A stretch of 64,000 bases of DNA, from assembly GCF_024171645.1 (NCBI RefSeq), contig NZ_JALKAC010000008.1:62001-126000 (forward strand), read 5' to 3'. The position numbers and the translations under genes were made by a program. The notes beneath the pieces are model-generated. The model was not told where the DNA came from and did no database searches. It worked only from the letters and a program-made list of their open reading frames with translations. Positions 42,736-52,268 of the stretch are shown piece by piece; position 1 is the stretch's first letter, and the number at the start of each line of letters is the position of its first letter. The stretch is from Flavobacterium sp. HSC-32F16 (GTDB taxonomy: Bacteria > Bacteroidota > Bacteroidia > Flavobacteriales > Flavobacteriaceae).

Positions 42736-42754
42736 TATTATAAAAACAGATGTT

Positions 42755-43849
42755 TTAAAAATTAGTATTTACTTTTTTAGAACGATCTGCAATGAATGAG
42801 ATAAGCCATGTTACTTGTCCTTCTTTTACAAAGTACACTTTCTTTGTTTCTAAATTTGGAATAGCTTCCAGACATGAAAGAAGAATGTTGTTTGCTGATA
42901 TTAAATATTTTTGTTCGTATGTGCTTAAAACTCTCGCTGCTTCTGAATTAGTTTTTGCCAGAGAGGTAAACTTACCGAAGTTATTTTTTAGAATTGCATC
43001 GTAATCGATAACGTCTTGAAGAGTTAAAGCAATATAATGTTCTTTTACATTTTCATTATAAAACAAAGTCGAAAATGCCCAAACAGCACCTCCTGATAAA
43101 TATATTTTCTCTTTTTTAAATAAAAGAGGATTTTTTTCAAAAAGATCTTTTACTTTTTTACGAAGAACCGAGTTAAAATCAAAAGATTTTTCCTGGTAAG
43201 TCGACATATCATTTACCTGAGATGGATTTAAAACCGTTTTTTGTACAGCATCTGTAAGTGTCATTGTACCAAAATCCATTTCTAAAGGAATAAATTCTAA
43301 TTTGTTGTCCTTCAGTTCGTCGATATAACCGCCTTTAGTAGTTTGTGCGCCAATATCTAGAAGAAAAGCATTAGCATAATCAACCGGAGGCATAGCGCCT
43401 TTTACTAGTGTTTTAGCTTCTTCGTTCACATTTAAAACTTCAACATCCTTATTAGTAAGCGAAGTGATTTTGTTTCTTAAAACATCAATATTGCGGGCAG
43501 ATGCAAAAACAGGAGCTGCTACAATAAAGATATTTTCTTCGGGCATTTTATGTTCGGCTCTGATTTTCTTTAATTGATCAGAAACGGTAAGAGTAGCTCT
43601 GTTGATGTCTTCAAGGGTAAGTTCTCCGTTATTGGCAATATGATCAGCAAAAGGAATTCTTTCAGTCCAGAAAGAAAGAATTTTATAATCTGCTTTCTTA
43701 ATGTTGTTTACATCTAGAACCGAAACTTTTATAGCTCTTCGTCCAATTTCAATTCCGGCATAAATACTTTTTTGAGAAAAGGAATTGATGGAGAAAAATA
43801 AATTTAAAAGAATAAAAAATAGAATCTGGGGGTTGTGTTTTTTAAGCAT
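42755..43849 (-). CDS. Secreted Ppx/GppA-like (ASKHA-fold) protein
   Basis: A 364-residue protein. An N-terminal signal peptide (ILFFILLNLFFSINSFS, about residues 9-25) is followed by IYAGIEIGRRAIKVSVLDV, the phosphate-1-type strand pair of the actin-like ATPase/exopolyphosphatase fold. AFLLDIGAQTTKGGYI is the phosphate-2-type loop and IYLSGGAVWAF the adenosine-type motif. Enzymes of this fold are normally cytoplasmic, so the signal peptide is odd. Substrate unknown; ATP is scarce in the periplasm, so a polyphosphate-type substrate is one idea. Confidence 0.72.
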   Translation of the reverse strand: MLKKHNPQILFFILLNLFFSINSFSQKSIYAGIEIGRRAIKVSVLDVNNIKKADYKILSFWTERIPFADHIANNGELTLEDINRATLTVSDQLKKIRAEHKMPEENIFIVAAPVFASARNIDVLRNKITSLTNKDVEVLNVNEEAKTLVKGAMPPVDYANAFLLDIGAQTTKGGYIDELKDNKLEFIPLEMDFGTMTLTDAVQKTVLNPSQVNDMSTYQEKSFDFNSVLRKKVKDLFEKNPLLFKKEKIYLSGGAVWAFSTLFYNENVKEHYIALTLQDVIDYDAILKNNFGKFTSLAKTNSEAARVLSTYEQKYLISANNILLSCLEAIPNLETKKVYFVKEGQVTWLISFIADRSKKVNTNF

Positions 43850-43956
43850 TGTAATTACGATTATATTATAATTTTAAATAAATTATTGATTTTTATCTTG
43901 TGTACGTAAATAAAATCAATCAAATATTGATCATTTTTGACGTGTGCCTGATTTTG

Positions 43957-43988
43957 TAAAAAAAAAGCTTCAGATTTCTCTGAAGCTT
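43957..43988 (-). terminator. Terminator after initiator tRNA (GCTTCAGA hairpin)
   Basis: AAGCTTCAGA and TCTGAAGCTT form a perfect 10-bp stem around TTTC; a minus-strand T-run follows. Confidence 0.9.
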
Positions 43989-43996
43989 GTTTTTAG

Positions 43997-44069
43997 TAGC
44001 GGGAACAGGACTCGAACCTGTGACCTTCGGGTTATGAGCCCGACGAGCTGCCTACTGCTCTATCCCGCG
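43997..44069 (-). tRNA. Initiator tRNA-fMet (CAU)
   Basis: The 73-base cloverleaf reads CGCGGGA ... anticodon loop CTCATAA ... TTCGAGT T-loop ... TCCCGC. The anticodon stem has three G:C pairs (GGG/CCC) next to the loop and base 1 is unpaired (C1 against U72), both marks of an initiator tRNA. CCA is not encoded. The promoter at 44082-44111 and the terminator at 43957 flank it. Confidence 0.95.
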
Positions 44070-44081
44070 ATGTTTCGGGTG

Positions 44082-44111
44082 CAAAGATACACACTAAATA
44101 CTGTTATGCAA
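44082..44111 (-). promoter_or_regulatory. Promoter of tRNA-fMet
   Basis: On the minus strand TTG (44109-44111), 19 bp, then TATCTTTG (44082-44089), 12 bp before the tRNA. An excellent fit to the phylum consensus. Confidence 0.75.
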
Positions 44112-44196
44112 AGAAATTAATGATTTATTTTTTTTAAATTCATTTTTAAATGTAACACTTTGGTTTATAGTCGATTGGTTTTTGGTTTAAATGGAG

Positions 44197-44721
44197 TTAG
44201 ATTTTATATTCGAGTAATTCCAGATATGGATTCTTGTTTAAACCTAATAATTTACCAAAGGCAGGTTCAGTTTTGTAACCGTTTTGTTTGAGTTGTATGA
44301 TTTCTAAACGGAAGTTTTCACCTTTTGATTCCAGAATTTTATATTCTATAATCATATGTCTGTAACCATTTTGGTTTTGAGTTGGAACATTCTGTCCAAA
44401 GATTTCTATTTCGAAAGTATCTATTTTAAAGTTTGCTGCTATAGATTCGCGTTCATCGATATTACTTTCCCAAATTTTAAATTCGGTTTCATTTTTAAAG
44501 GCAGAAGTGATTGTGTCAATAAATTCAGCTTTGTTTTTCCAACAGCAGATAATATCGAGATCGCTGTTTTCAATATCAATATTTATAGGAATTGTGCCGA
44601 CTAAAATTGGATCAAATTCAGACAGCATTTCTAAAACCTTATTTCGGGTTAAGATTTTGTAAGCCTGAATTTGTCTCGGATTTCCAGTTTTTAAATATTC
44701 TATATTCGTAAAATCAATCAT
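44197..44721 (-). CDS. DUF4269 nucleotidyltransferase-like protein
   Basis: A 174-residue protein. VGTIPINIDIENSDLDIICCW (its Asp-x-Asp pair near residues 52-56) looks like the metal-binding core of a pol-beta-type nucleotidyltransferase, as in DUF4269. No substrate can be named. Its ATG overlaps the stop of the upstream transferase gene by one base (TAATG), so the two are translationally coupled. Confidence 0.75.
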   Translation of the reverse strand: MIDFTNIEYLKTGNPRQIQAYKILTRNKVLEMLSEFDPILVGTIPINIDIENSDLDIICCWKNKAEFIDTITSAFKNETEFKIWESNIDERESIAANFKIDTFEIEIFGQNVPTQNQNGYRHMIIEYKILESKGENFRLEIIQLKQNGYKTEPAFGKLLGLNKNPYLELLEYKI

Positions 44722-46232
44722 TAATCGGCGTAATTTTTTTCTTCTTTAATTTCCTGTTCCAGTCTTTTATTGATGTTGATTTTGGCATTTGTAAAAACAA
44801 AAATCGTTGTTTTGTATTCTCTGGCGTATTTATTTGTGATTTCGCCTGCTATAAAAGCCGACTGAAAAAACGGACTTGTTTCTTTAAATTCAGTGCTGTT
44901 TTCTTCAAATGTTTTAACCCGAATTAAGTTTTTGTAATATATATTTAAGTTGAACCAGTTTACATAATCGGCATTAAAAGAAACAGCTTTAATTCCTTTT
45001 TTGGTGTAAAAATTAATGGCGCCGGCTTGTCCGTAATTGTCACAAAGAACCAATGTATTTTCTGATTTTGGAAACAAAGCATAAACCGAATCCGTTTTTC
45101 GGGCCAGTTCTTTCCAGCCCAGCATATCGGCAAAATCCTGAGACAAATCGTGTTCTTTTCCATCTTCCCAGCGATGTGTTTCCAGTTTTTCGGCAACTAA
45201 TTTTTCCGGACTTCTATTTGGGAAAGCCAGATAATACATCGGAACAAAAAACAAAAGAGGAAGGGCAATAAAAACAGGTTTTAAATACCGTTTCCATCCT
45301 GTTTTTAAAACATCTGAAAGAAAAACAGAACCAAAAGCAATATATACAGGATACAAACCGATGGCGTAATAGGCTTTGGCTTTAAAATATAAAAAGACCA
45401 ATATGGTAAAGATTATCGAGGCAAAAAAGAACTTGAATTTTTCAAATGGTTTGTAAAATAATAAAGCATAAAATGAAGCAAGAATTACAAAGAGCGAACC
45501 TATAAAAAATAAAAACTGTTCTTTTAAAAAATCGGCACGGTTTACATTTACCAATTGTGTTTCGGCTAATTCTTTCATATGATGCACAATGGGAAATTGA
45601 TTGTTGTACTGCCATAATAAGTTGGGTAAAATCAGGATCAATCCTAAAAATAAAGCGAAATACACATTTTTATCAGCTAATATTTTTCTTTGTTTAGAAA
45701 GAATAAGTGCTGGCAAAAGTCCGATAAGGAGAAAGAGAATATTGTATTTGTTTAGAAATCCAAAGGCAAAAACAACGGCTCCAATGTAGAGCCATTTTGT
45801 TTTTTTTGAAATAATATATTGTACCAAAATATAATAAAATGCCGTCCAGCACAAAACATCAAATGAGTTGGGCTGATACAACATGTTGATTCTTAAAAGA
45901 GATGAAAAAACGATACCCGCTGCGCCTAAAACCAAAGCGTAAAGATTTCCTTTTAAAAGTTCAATAGTTTTCCAGACAATTAAAAGTGTTAAAACGCCAA
46001 AAAGGGCAGGGAAGAACTTAACCCAGAAAACAGAATTTCCAAGTAACAAAATAATATAAGAAAACCATGAGGTAACGGGCGGAACCGATAAATAACCCCA
46101 GGCCAAATGATTTGCCTGATCGAGATGTAAATATTCATCGCGCTGCAAATCATATTCGGGACTTATTAAAACGTATTGCAGAACAAATTTTAGAATAATA
46201 AACCCAATTAAAATCAGTGTTCTTTTGTTCAT
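44721..46232 (-). CDS. GT39-type (ArnT/PMT-like) membrane glycosyltransferase
   Basis: A protein of about 503 residues with roughly ten transmembrane helices. The catalytic-type loop DLQRDEYLHLDQANHLAWGY (with acidic Asp-Glu) stands after the first helix, as in lipid-linked-sugar transferases of the GT39/ArnT fold. A soluble C-terminal part follows. I start at the ATG at 46232. An ORF start 40 codons upstream would run through a terminator hairpin at 46323 and give an N-terminus unlike a membrane protein. It probably adds a sugar to an envelope molecule. Confidence 0.82.
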   Translation of the reverse strand: MNKRTLILIGFIILKFVLQYVLISPEYDLQRDEYLHLDQANHLAWGYLSVPPVTSWFSYIILLLGNSVFWVKFFPALFGVLTLLIVWKTIELLKGNLYALVLGAAGIVFSSLLRINMLYQPNSFDVLCWTAFYYILVQYIISKKTKWLYIGAVVFAFGFLNKYNILFLLIGLLPALILSKQRKILADKNVYFALFLGLILILPNLLWQYNNQFPIVHHMKELAETQLVNVNRADFLKEQFLFFIGSLFVILASFYALLFYKPFEKFKFFFASIIFTILVFLYFKAKAYYAIGLYPVYIAFGSVFLSDVLKTGWKRYLKPVFIALPLLFFVPMYYLAFPNRSPEKLVAEKLETHRWEDGKEHDLSQDFADMLGWKELARKTDSVYALFPKSENTLVLCDNYGQAGAINFYTKKGIKAVSFNADYVNWFNLNIYYKNLIRVKTFEENSTEFKETSPFFQSAFIAGEITNKYAREYKTTIFVFTNAKININKRLEQEIKEEKNYAD

Positions 46233-46322
46233 GGAAATGTGGTTTGGTTGTAAATGGTTTTGTATAACGAATATAGGATTTATTTTGATTTGAAAAGGCT
46301 TGTAAGTTTTACCGCCAGAAAA

Positions 46323-46350
46323 TAAAAAAGCTTCAGATTTCTCTGAAGCC
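46323..46350 (-). terminator. Terminator after the DUF4494 gene (GCTTCAGA hairpin)
   Basis: GCTTCAGA (46330-46337) and TCTGAAGC (46342-46349), with a T-run on the minus strand. Confidence 0.8.
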
Positions 46351-46390
46351 AATTTATTAAAGTTTTATTTTTTTTAGAATTTAGGAAAGT

Positions 46391-46939
46391 TTATTCCTCT
46401 GCTGCGGTTTCAAATTCCATGTGATCAACTATTTCTTCATCTGCTTTTGCAGGTTTTGAAGCTTTTAATGCATTGAATCTTTCGAGCATTTCGGTTTCTT
46501 CTTCTTCACCGCTGAAATAAGGGAAAACATCCATAATTGGCGATTCAGAAATGGCAGGAATAGAATATTCTCCCATTGTGTTTTTCATTACATGAATTGT
46601 ATTGTCGTAAGCTTCTCTCACGTCATTTGCCTGAATCAGCATATACATGTTTGATTTTCTTTCTTTGCCGCTTTCTTCATCATAAGCAATTAAAGAAACT
46701 TTTGATTTAAACCAGCGATCGGCATTTTCAAACGGGTGTATTTCGGCATAATTTGCCACTTTTATATTCGTGATTTTAAATTCTTCACTAATATAAGCCG
46801 CCATTTCTTCATTAATTCTTTTTTCGGCTTCTGTATAAGATACTGCATCTACCAAATAAGGTTCTGTTAAAACTTTTTGGCCTCCAGTTTCATCTGTTTT
46901 TCTATATTTTACTTTGCATTCGTACCAAATTGCGCTCAT
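46391..46939 (-). CDS. DUF4494 family protein
   Basis: A 182-residue cytoplasmic protein with MSAIWYECKVKYRKTDETG at the start and EPYLVDAVSYTEAEKRINEEM, as in DUF4494 of Bacteroidetes. Function unknown. A good -7 box TATCTTTG (minus) lies at 46972-46979 and a terminator at 46323. Confidence 0.8.
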   Translation of the reverse strand: MSAIWYECKVKYRKTDETGGQKVLTEPYLVDAVSYTEAEKRINEEMAAYISEEFKITNIKVANYAEIHPFENADRWFKSKVSLIAYDEESGKERKSNMYMLIQANDVREAYDNTIHVMKNTMGEYSIPAISESPIMDVFPYFSGEEEETEMLERFNALKASKPAKADEEIVDHMEFETAAEE

Positions 46940-46971
46940 CTTTTCTATTTTTTAAGGATGCCAAAGATAGA

Positions 46972-46979
46972 TTTTACAG
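46972..46979 (-). promoter_or_regulatory. -7 box for the DUF4494 gene
   Basis: TATCTTTG on the minus strand, 32 bp before the start codon; the -33 box is not clear. Confidence 0.5.
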
Positions 46980-47073
46980 CAAAATAAATCTGGTAAATAG
47001 TGAAATAGATATTCACAATTTATGTTTGTTTTGCGTAACGTGTTGATTGATTTTAGGTTAGTGTGTAATTAAA

Positions 47074-47099
47074 AAAGCCCCAGAAAAACTGAGGCTTTA
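47074..47099 (-). terminator. Terminator of the B12-uptake operon
   Basis: AAGCC-CCAG and CTG-AGGCTT pair with one flaw around a loop of A, followed by a minus-strand T-run. It lies 25 bp after the stop at 47124. Confidence 0.75.
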
Positions 47100-47123
47100 A
47101 TTTCCAAAAACATGATTTCTAAA

Positions 47124-48683
47124 TTATGGTAAATTTAGGTCTTTAAAGCCTAAGACTTCGGTTGAGACTTCTCCTAACCATCCGCCTGCGGCACGATTTG
47201 AATTGTAAACTTTAATAAAGTCAATTCCTTTTAGTTTTACCGATTCGCCTTTTGTGTTTACCGCCCAGCTGATATCGATTTGAGCTTTTACATTATCATC
47301 ACGCCAGTTGTCTGTATATCCCCACTCATAAGCCGGATTTGCCCAGTTTGAACCTGTTCCTGATTTGTCGTAAATATTAGATTTAAGGAAAGTTCCTTTT
47401 AAAGTAATAGTGTTTCCTTTCCATAAAGGATAGAAAGATTGTTTGTGAAACTGATTTTTTGCAATATATCCAGTTTGTCCCTGATTGTCTGTCCAACGAA
47501 TGTAGTTAGGTTCGTTTGCGTTTGCCGGTTCAGTTTCTGGTTTGTAATATGTTATTTCGTAGTTTTTAATTGTAGTTTCTTTATTGTGCTCAGAACCTGC
47601 GATTTCAAACCATTCGTCATCCGATATTCCGTTTCCGTTTGCATCATAAGAAACCATTACAATTCCTGGCTCAGCCCAGTCATTAAATGCATTGCCCGAA
47701 ACAATAAAATCGTTTCCGTCTTTATTTATAATAGTATGGTCGAAACCAAATAATACATAGCCTCCAAATCCGCCAAGACTTACCATGCCTCCAGTTGTTA
47801 AAGCCGTTTCTGCTTTTGCCCGTATTGTTTCGTCTGTATCTGCAGCAGTTGCAGCAGGCAGTGTATTTGTAAATTGTCCCGGAGCAGGGAAGAAATCAAA
47901 AACACGAGAAATTCTGTTTAAATAGGTTTTATCTGCAACCGTTAAAGTGAAATTTTTAGAAGTTTCGCCTACGCCGTTTTTAGCTCTAAATTCAACATTA
48001 TAAGTTCCGGCATTAGCAAAAACATAAAATAAATCAGTAGTTGTGGCTACTTCCTGATCGTTTACAAGCCATTTATAAGTAGCGCCCGAAGCGTTTGCTG
48101 TTTTTGCTTCAACTTTAAACCACTGCATTTTATCAACAGCAAAACCTCCTGCTGGATTTGGTAAAGTAATTTCCGGAGCACTTGCGTTAATGCTGATGGT
48201 GCGTCCGTCTGCAAAAGTAAAAGTCATGATTCCGTTTGCTAATGAAACCGAAGTAATTTCAGCTGCATCTTTTCCTTTTTGACCAGATGCCGAAATTCCA
48301 GTATCGGTTCCGTCGATAATCCAGTTTCCGTTGGTGCTAATAGTAATTTTTGGAGCTTCACCTTTATCTCCGCTTTGTCCTTTAGCAGATGTTCCGGTAT
48401 CAACACCATCGATCCACCAATTTCCGTTTTCTCCAATTTTTATGAAAGAAGAAGTGTTGCGAACCGTTAGTTTTGATCCGTCACTCATTGTAATAACATA
48501 ACTTCCGTCTTTAGTTTCGTAGCTTACAACGTACAATCTTTTATTTAAAACATCAAGCAGGTTTTCGTATTGTGCCATTCTGTTTTTCAAGTCATTGACG
48601 TCGTTTTTAAGATCGTTAATATCGTCCTTATAACATCCTGACAGTAGCAGGACCACCGACAATGCTAGTAAAATTTTCTTCAT
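47124..48683 (-). CDS. PKD-domain surface lipoprotein of the B12 operon
   Basis: A 519-residue lipoprotein (LALSVVLLLSGC, Cys17). A short coiled coil follows (DINDLKNDVNDLKNRMAQ), a DUF4988-like start. Two copies of a GNWWIDGVDTGTSAKGQ-like repeat stand near 90-145. A PKD beta domain lies near 190-255, then a globular C-terminal domain (WAEPGIVMVSYDANGNG is within it). It lies 17 bp after the BtuG-like gene in the riboswitch-controlled operon, so a cobalamin-binding or cobalamin-handling role is likely. Surface B12-binding lipoproteins beyond BtuG (BtuH) are known in Bacteroidetes; whether this is one needs comparison. Confidence 0.72.
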   Translation of the reverse strand: MKKILLALSVVLLLSGCYKDDINDLKNDVNDLKNRMAQYENLLDVLNKRLYVVSYETKDGSYVITMSDGSKLTVRNTSSFIKIGENGNWWIDGVDTGTSAKGQSGDKGEAPKITISTNGNWIIDGTDTGISASGQKGKDAAEITSVSLANGIMTFTFADGRTISINASAPEITLPNPAGGFAVDKMQWFKVEAKTANASGATYKWLVNDQEVATTTDLFYVFANAGTYNVEFRAKNGVGETSKNFTLTVADKTYLNRISRVFDFFPAPGQFTNTLPAATAADTDETIRAKAETALTTGGMVSLGGFGGYVLFGFDHTIINKDGNDFIVSGNAFNDWAEPGIVMVSYDANGNGISDDEWFEIAGSEHNKETTIKNYEITYYKPETEPANANEPNYIRWTDNQGQTGYIAKNQFHKQSFYPLWKGNTITLKGTFLKSNIYDKSGTGSNWANPAYEWGYTDNWRDDNVKAQIDISWAVNTKGESVKLKGIDFIKVYNSNRAAGGWLGEVSTEVLGFKDLNLP

Positions 48684-48700
48684 TTTTTTTAATTTAAGGT

Positions 48701-49858
48701 TTATGGATTAATTATTGTTTTTTTAGTTTTAAAAGCAAAGTGAGCCGGAATATCTCCCGTAGTTACAGTAAATTTTACAGCGCCGTTTTTATCAATACAA
48801 TACAATTTCCCGGGTGAAACATAATCTCCGGCATCTGTTACGTAAACATTTAAAGAAACTGGATCGACTGCAATTCCGTAAGGCATTACAATTTCATCGC
48901 TTACAGCTTTTGGCAGATAACTTTCAGAGAGTAAAGTTTCGGTTTTAACATCAATCATCGAATAATTAATGATCGATTCGCCAGTTGTAAAACTAAATTC
49001 AGATCCAATTATATAGGCTTTGTTTCCGGCAATTGTGATATTTGAACAGGAAATATCAAAGGTTTTTTTGATATTATCGGTTTTGGTGTCAATTACAAAT
49101 AATTTAGGACGAATATTAAAATAATCGCCTCTAGAGCTTACATACAAATCTCCATCTTCATCAGCTTCAATTCTGTGAAGATTTATGGCAACTTCTATAT
49201 CTTTAATTTTTGTAAAAGTTTTTAAGTCGATTACCGAAACGGTTTTTTCATAATCAGGCGGGCTGTATCCTCCTGAATTGGCAACATACAGTTTATCGCC
49301 CACAATTGCCATTTCTTCTGGCTGACGGCCTACTTTTAAGGTTCTTGTAACAGCAAGAGAAGTGGTGTCGATCTCGGCAACAAAACCATTTGTAGAGCTA
49401 TCGCCCAATTGTACATCGCCGTCATAAGCGCTTAAATATGCTTTTCCGTTGGCAAAAGTTATGTAACGGCAATTTTTAGCATCAATTACTTTAAGACGTT
49501 TTGCGGTAACGACATCTACAACTTCAACTTTGTTAGAATTGTTGATTACTGTATAAAGTTTAGAACCGTAAATGCCAATATCGTTTCCAACATCGCCTAA
49601 GCCTAAAGTTGCATCAGGATTTGCTTGTCCGTACACATTGCGTTTGTAAACTCCGGTTCCGTAATCGTAATAATCTAACGAAGCTTTGTTCATGTTCATA
49701 TTACCTTCGTTAAGAAGATAAAAACCTTCTACAGTTGTAACAGTTTCCGGAGGTAAAACCACCACTTCTTCGGGAATAATAGAATCTTCTTCCTGACATC
49801 CCTGAAAGGCAATTGCTGTAAGTGCGAGTAAAAGCCAAAATTTGAAATTTGTTTTCAT
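48701..49858 (-). CDS. BtuG-like beta-propeller surface lipoprotein (DUF5074/YncE)
   Basis: A 385-residue lipoprotein (WLLLALTAIAFQGC, Cys21). The mature part consists of repeating beta-propeller blades (VVDVVTAKRLKVID, VAEIDTTSLAVTRTLKVG, VSVIDLKTFTKIKDIEV, FVIDTKTDNIKKTF). It is the middle gene of an operon headed by a cobalamin riboswitch and a BtuB-like receptor. In Bacteroides such a propeller (BtuG) sits on BtuB and catches B12 with very high affinity. The same role here is strongly suggested by context and fold, but the binding residues were not compared. Confidence 0.78.
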   Translation of the reverse strand: MKTNFKFWLLLALTAIAFQGCQEEDSIIPEEVVVLPPETVTTVEGFYLLNEGNMNMNKASLDYYDYGTGVYKRNVYGQANPDATLGLGDVGNDIGIYGSKLYTVINNSNKVEVVDVVTAKRLKVIDAKNCRYITFANGKAYLSAYDGDVQLGDSSTNGFVAEIDTTSLAVTRTLKVGRQPEEMAIVGDKLYVANSGGYSPPDYEKTVSVIDLKTFTKIKDIEVAINLHRIEADEDGDLYVSSRGDYFNIRPKLFVIDTKTDNIKKTFDISCSNITIAGNKAYIIGSEFSFTTGESIINYSMIDVKTETLLSESYLPKAVSDEIVMPYGIAVDPVSLNVYVTDAGDYVSPGKLYCIDKNGAVKFTVTTGDIPAHFAFKTKKTIINP

Positions 49859-49890
49859 TGTTGAGATTTAGTTGTTGATGCTGTTTTGTT

Positions 49891-51936
49891 TTAAAAACTT
49901 AGTGACATGCTTAATCGGTAATTTCTTCCCGGCATTGGGAAATTAAGCACGACATCATAATATTGATTGAATAAATTATTTACTTCACCGCTTATTTTTA
50001 CAGGAAGTTTTGCCATTTTTCCATTCCAGATAAGGGCCATATCGCTCGTGTACCAAGGCTTGACATAATTGACAAGGATATTGGCTTTCTGGCTGTATCT
50101 TTCGCCTGTATAAATAAAGCTGTAGTTTAAATTCCAGTTTTTCCAATTAACAGAAGAAGTTAAAGTACCGCTGTTTTTGGGCGTGTAAGGAATTTGATCT
50201 CCATATGTCGTGCCTTTTGCCGTAATATCAATTGCCTGCTGATAAGTGTAACTAAGACCTAAGTCTAAAAAGATTTGTTCAGGAAGTTTAAAAACGAAAT
50301 TGGTGTTGATTTCTAAACCGCGAATATCCACTTCTCCTAAATTCATCATCGTCCATCTAAAAAGATTGGCAGAGGGCATTGCCACGATTTTGTCTTTTAC
50401 ACGGTTGTAGTAAACATCGGCCTGAAAAGAGGCTGATTGCAGGAACTTTTTGGGTTCAACAACATACGTCGTTCCAAAATCGTACTGCGTTGTAAATTCT
50501 GGACGTAAAAAACTGTTTCCAATAAAAGTATAATACAAATCATTGAATGTAGGCATTCGGAAGGATTCTTTGTAAAACGCCCTGATCCTGAATTTTTTTA
50601 CATCAAATGGCTGAAAAGAAGCGGATAAAACCGGACAAAAAACCTGCTGATTGTCGCCCTGCTGATAATATTTGACTTGTTCATCGACATAAGCTCCCAG
50701 TAAATTTGCCTGAATATCCAGACGTTCCCAATGCATTTCGCTTGAAATTACGCCCAGATAAGAATATCGGACAGGATAGGGAAAACGGTATAAATTGGCA
50801 TCGAGTGTGTTTATGGAAAAATCGGCGGCGAGAGACATTTTCCACCAGTCTTTTATATTGTAGAGATTGACAATCGAAGCGTAAAATTCGTTTTGGTAAT
50901 ATTTATTGTCTAATGCGCCTTCGACAGTTTTATATTCCGGATCAACGTAACGACTGTAATCCCGGCTGAATTTTACATTTGCCAGCATTTCGTGTTTTTC
51001 GAAAAGTGAGTTTTGTACCGAAGCATGAATGAAGAAATTCCGATCCCATTGACGTTGTGTATATTCATATCGATTGGCCAAAATAGCGCCCGGAAGGCCT
51101 CTTTCTGAATCGTAATAATAAGCTTTAAGATTGGCTTGTCCGTTGGTGCCAAATTTTGTGTTTAAGTTGAACTCGGCGCGAAGAGCGGTTATATCTCCGT
51201 TTTGACGAACAGCTGTCGTGTCGTAACCGTCTTTTTTCTGATACCTGTATTTGTATTTTCCATCGGCTTTCATCCATTCAATATTCGATGAAAGGGCTAT
51301 TTTAGAAGTTATTTTTTGCTGATAAAGTACAGAAGGATTTACTAAACCGAAAGATCCGGTTTTAAAAGAAACCCGGACATTTGCATTTTTACCTGATTCA
51401 AAAACAGGAACTTTTGATTTTAGAAATAAAGTATTGGAAGAGAAAAAACCGCGTGCCGGCTGAAAAATAGTTGATTTTTGACCATTGTAAAGTTCGATGG
51501 CTTCAATATTATCAAGAGAATATTTTCCTAAATCGACTTGTCCGTTTTGAGCATTTCCAACCGTCATTCCATCGTAAAAAACGGCTGTATGTGCGCTTCC
51601 TAAACTGCGGACATTGATGGTTTTTAAACCGCCAATTCCGCCGTAATCTTTCAATTGTACACCCGAAAAATAACGAACAGCATCGGCAACAGAAAGGCTG
51701 TTGAGGTTTTCAAGCTGCTTGCCGGATAAAATCTGAACAGGCATAGGTGACTCTATCCTGAACTCGCGTTTGCTTGCGGTTAGAATAACTTCGTTTAACG
51801 GAAGTGGTTTTAAAGAATCCTGTTCTTTAGCTTTGGGATTGTTTTGTGCAAAAATTGGATTTGTAGCTAAAATCCAAAGCAAAAAACATAATCCACAATG
51901 TATTAGGCTTAAAAACCTTTGTTTACATACGTGCAT
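49891..51936 (-). CDS. btuB: BtuB-like TonB-dependent cobalamin receptor
   Basis: A protein of about 681 residues with a signal peptide ending near NPIFAQ. The TonB-box/plug region (EVILTASKREFRIESPMPVQ, LNSLSVADAVRYFSGVQLKD, IGGLKTINVRSLGSAHTAVF) is followed by a 22-strand-type barrel that ends with a terminal aromatic residue (YRLSMSLSF). I use the ATG at 51936; the TTG at 51960 adds eight residues before the signal peptide. The upstream cobalamin riboswitch names the substrate. It imports corrinoids across the outer membrane with TonB energy. Confidence 0.88.
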   Translation of the reverse strand: MHVCKQRFLSLIHCGLCFLLWILATNPIFAQNNPKAKEQDSLKPLPLNEVILTASKREFRIESPMPVQILSGKQLENLNSLSVADAVRYFSGVQLKDYGGIGGLKTINVRSLGSAHTAVFYDGMTVGNAQNGQVDLGKYSLDNIEAIELYNGQKSTIFQPARGFFSSNTLFLKSKVPVFESGKNANVRVSFKTGSFGLVNPSVLYQQKITSKIALSSNIEWMKADGKYKYRYQKKDGYDTTAVRQNGDITALRAEFNLNTKFGTNGQANLKAYYYDSERGLPGAILANRYEYTQRQWDRNFFIHASVQNSLFEKHEMLANVKFSRDYSRYVDPEYKTVEGALDNKYYQNEFYASIVNLYNIKDWWKMSLAADFSINTLDANLYRFPYPVRYSYLGVISSEMHWERLDIQANLLGAYVDEQVKYYQQGDNQQVFCPVLSASFQPFDVKKFRIRAFYKESFRMPTFNDLYYTFIGNSFLRPEFTTQYDFGTTYVVEPKKFLQSASFQADVYYNRVKDKIVAMPSANLFRWTMMNLGEVDIRGLEINTNFVFKLPEQIFLDLGLSYTYQQAIDITAKGTTYGDQIPYTPKNSGTLTSSVNWKNWNLNYSFIYTGERYSQKANILVNYVKPWYTSDMALIWNGKMAKLPVKISGEVNNLFNQYYDVVLNFPMPGRNYRLSMSLSF

Positions 51937-52049
51937 AACAAAATAGTCTATTTGTAACAAATAGTTTTAAACGGAAAAATCGAAATCAAATGTTAGTTTG
52001 ATATTGTGTCTGTTTCAAAGCTTTGGTCCGCGAAAGCCTGAATTTATAT

Positions 52050-52260
52050 GCAGTGGCAGGTCTCCTGACTTATTCCCATTTTGAGCCGCCTTCCCACATT
52101 TTATAAAAAATGCAGTGGCAAAAGATTAGATTTTTGAAAGCTGATAAAAGCTTCTTTATCTGTCAAAATGTTGCATGGAACTTACAGTAACGGGCTTGTT
52201 CAGGATTTGCACCTGATTCCCTCTTCGTTAGCTGCACTCGAAAAATTGCAGCTAAACCAT
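52050..52260 (-). promoter_or_regulatory. Cobalamin (B12) riboswitch
   Basis: On the minus strand the leader shows the conserved elements in order: GGGAATCAGGTGCAAATCCTG, cccGTTACTGTAAGTTCC, and the B12 box AAGTCAGGAGACCTGCC (52055-52071). A leader hairpin (GTTTAGCTGCA/TGCAGCTAAC) stands at the 5' side. It lies about 115 bp ahead of the btuB-like ATG and should lower expression of the three-gene operon when B12 is present. A promoter -7 box lies at 52269-52276. Confidence 0.93.
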
Positions 52261-52268
52261 TGCGGGTG

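Noticed and set aside
46233..46352. 40-codon N-terminal extension of the GT39-type protein
   Set aside because: It runs across a terminator hairpin and does not resemble a membrane-protein start; the ATG at 46232 is better.
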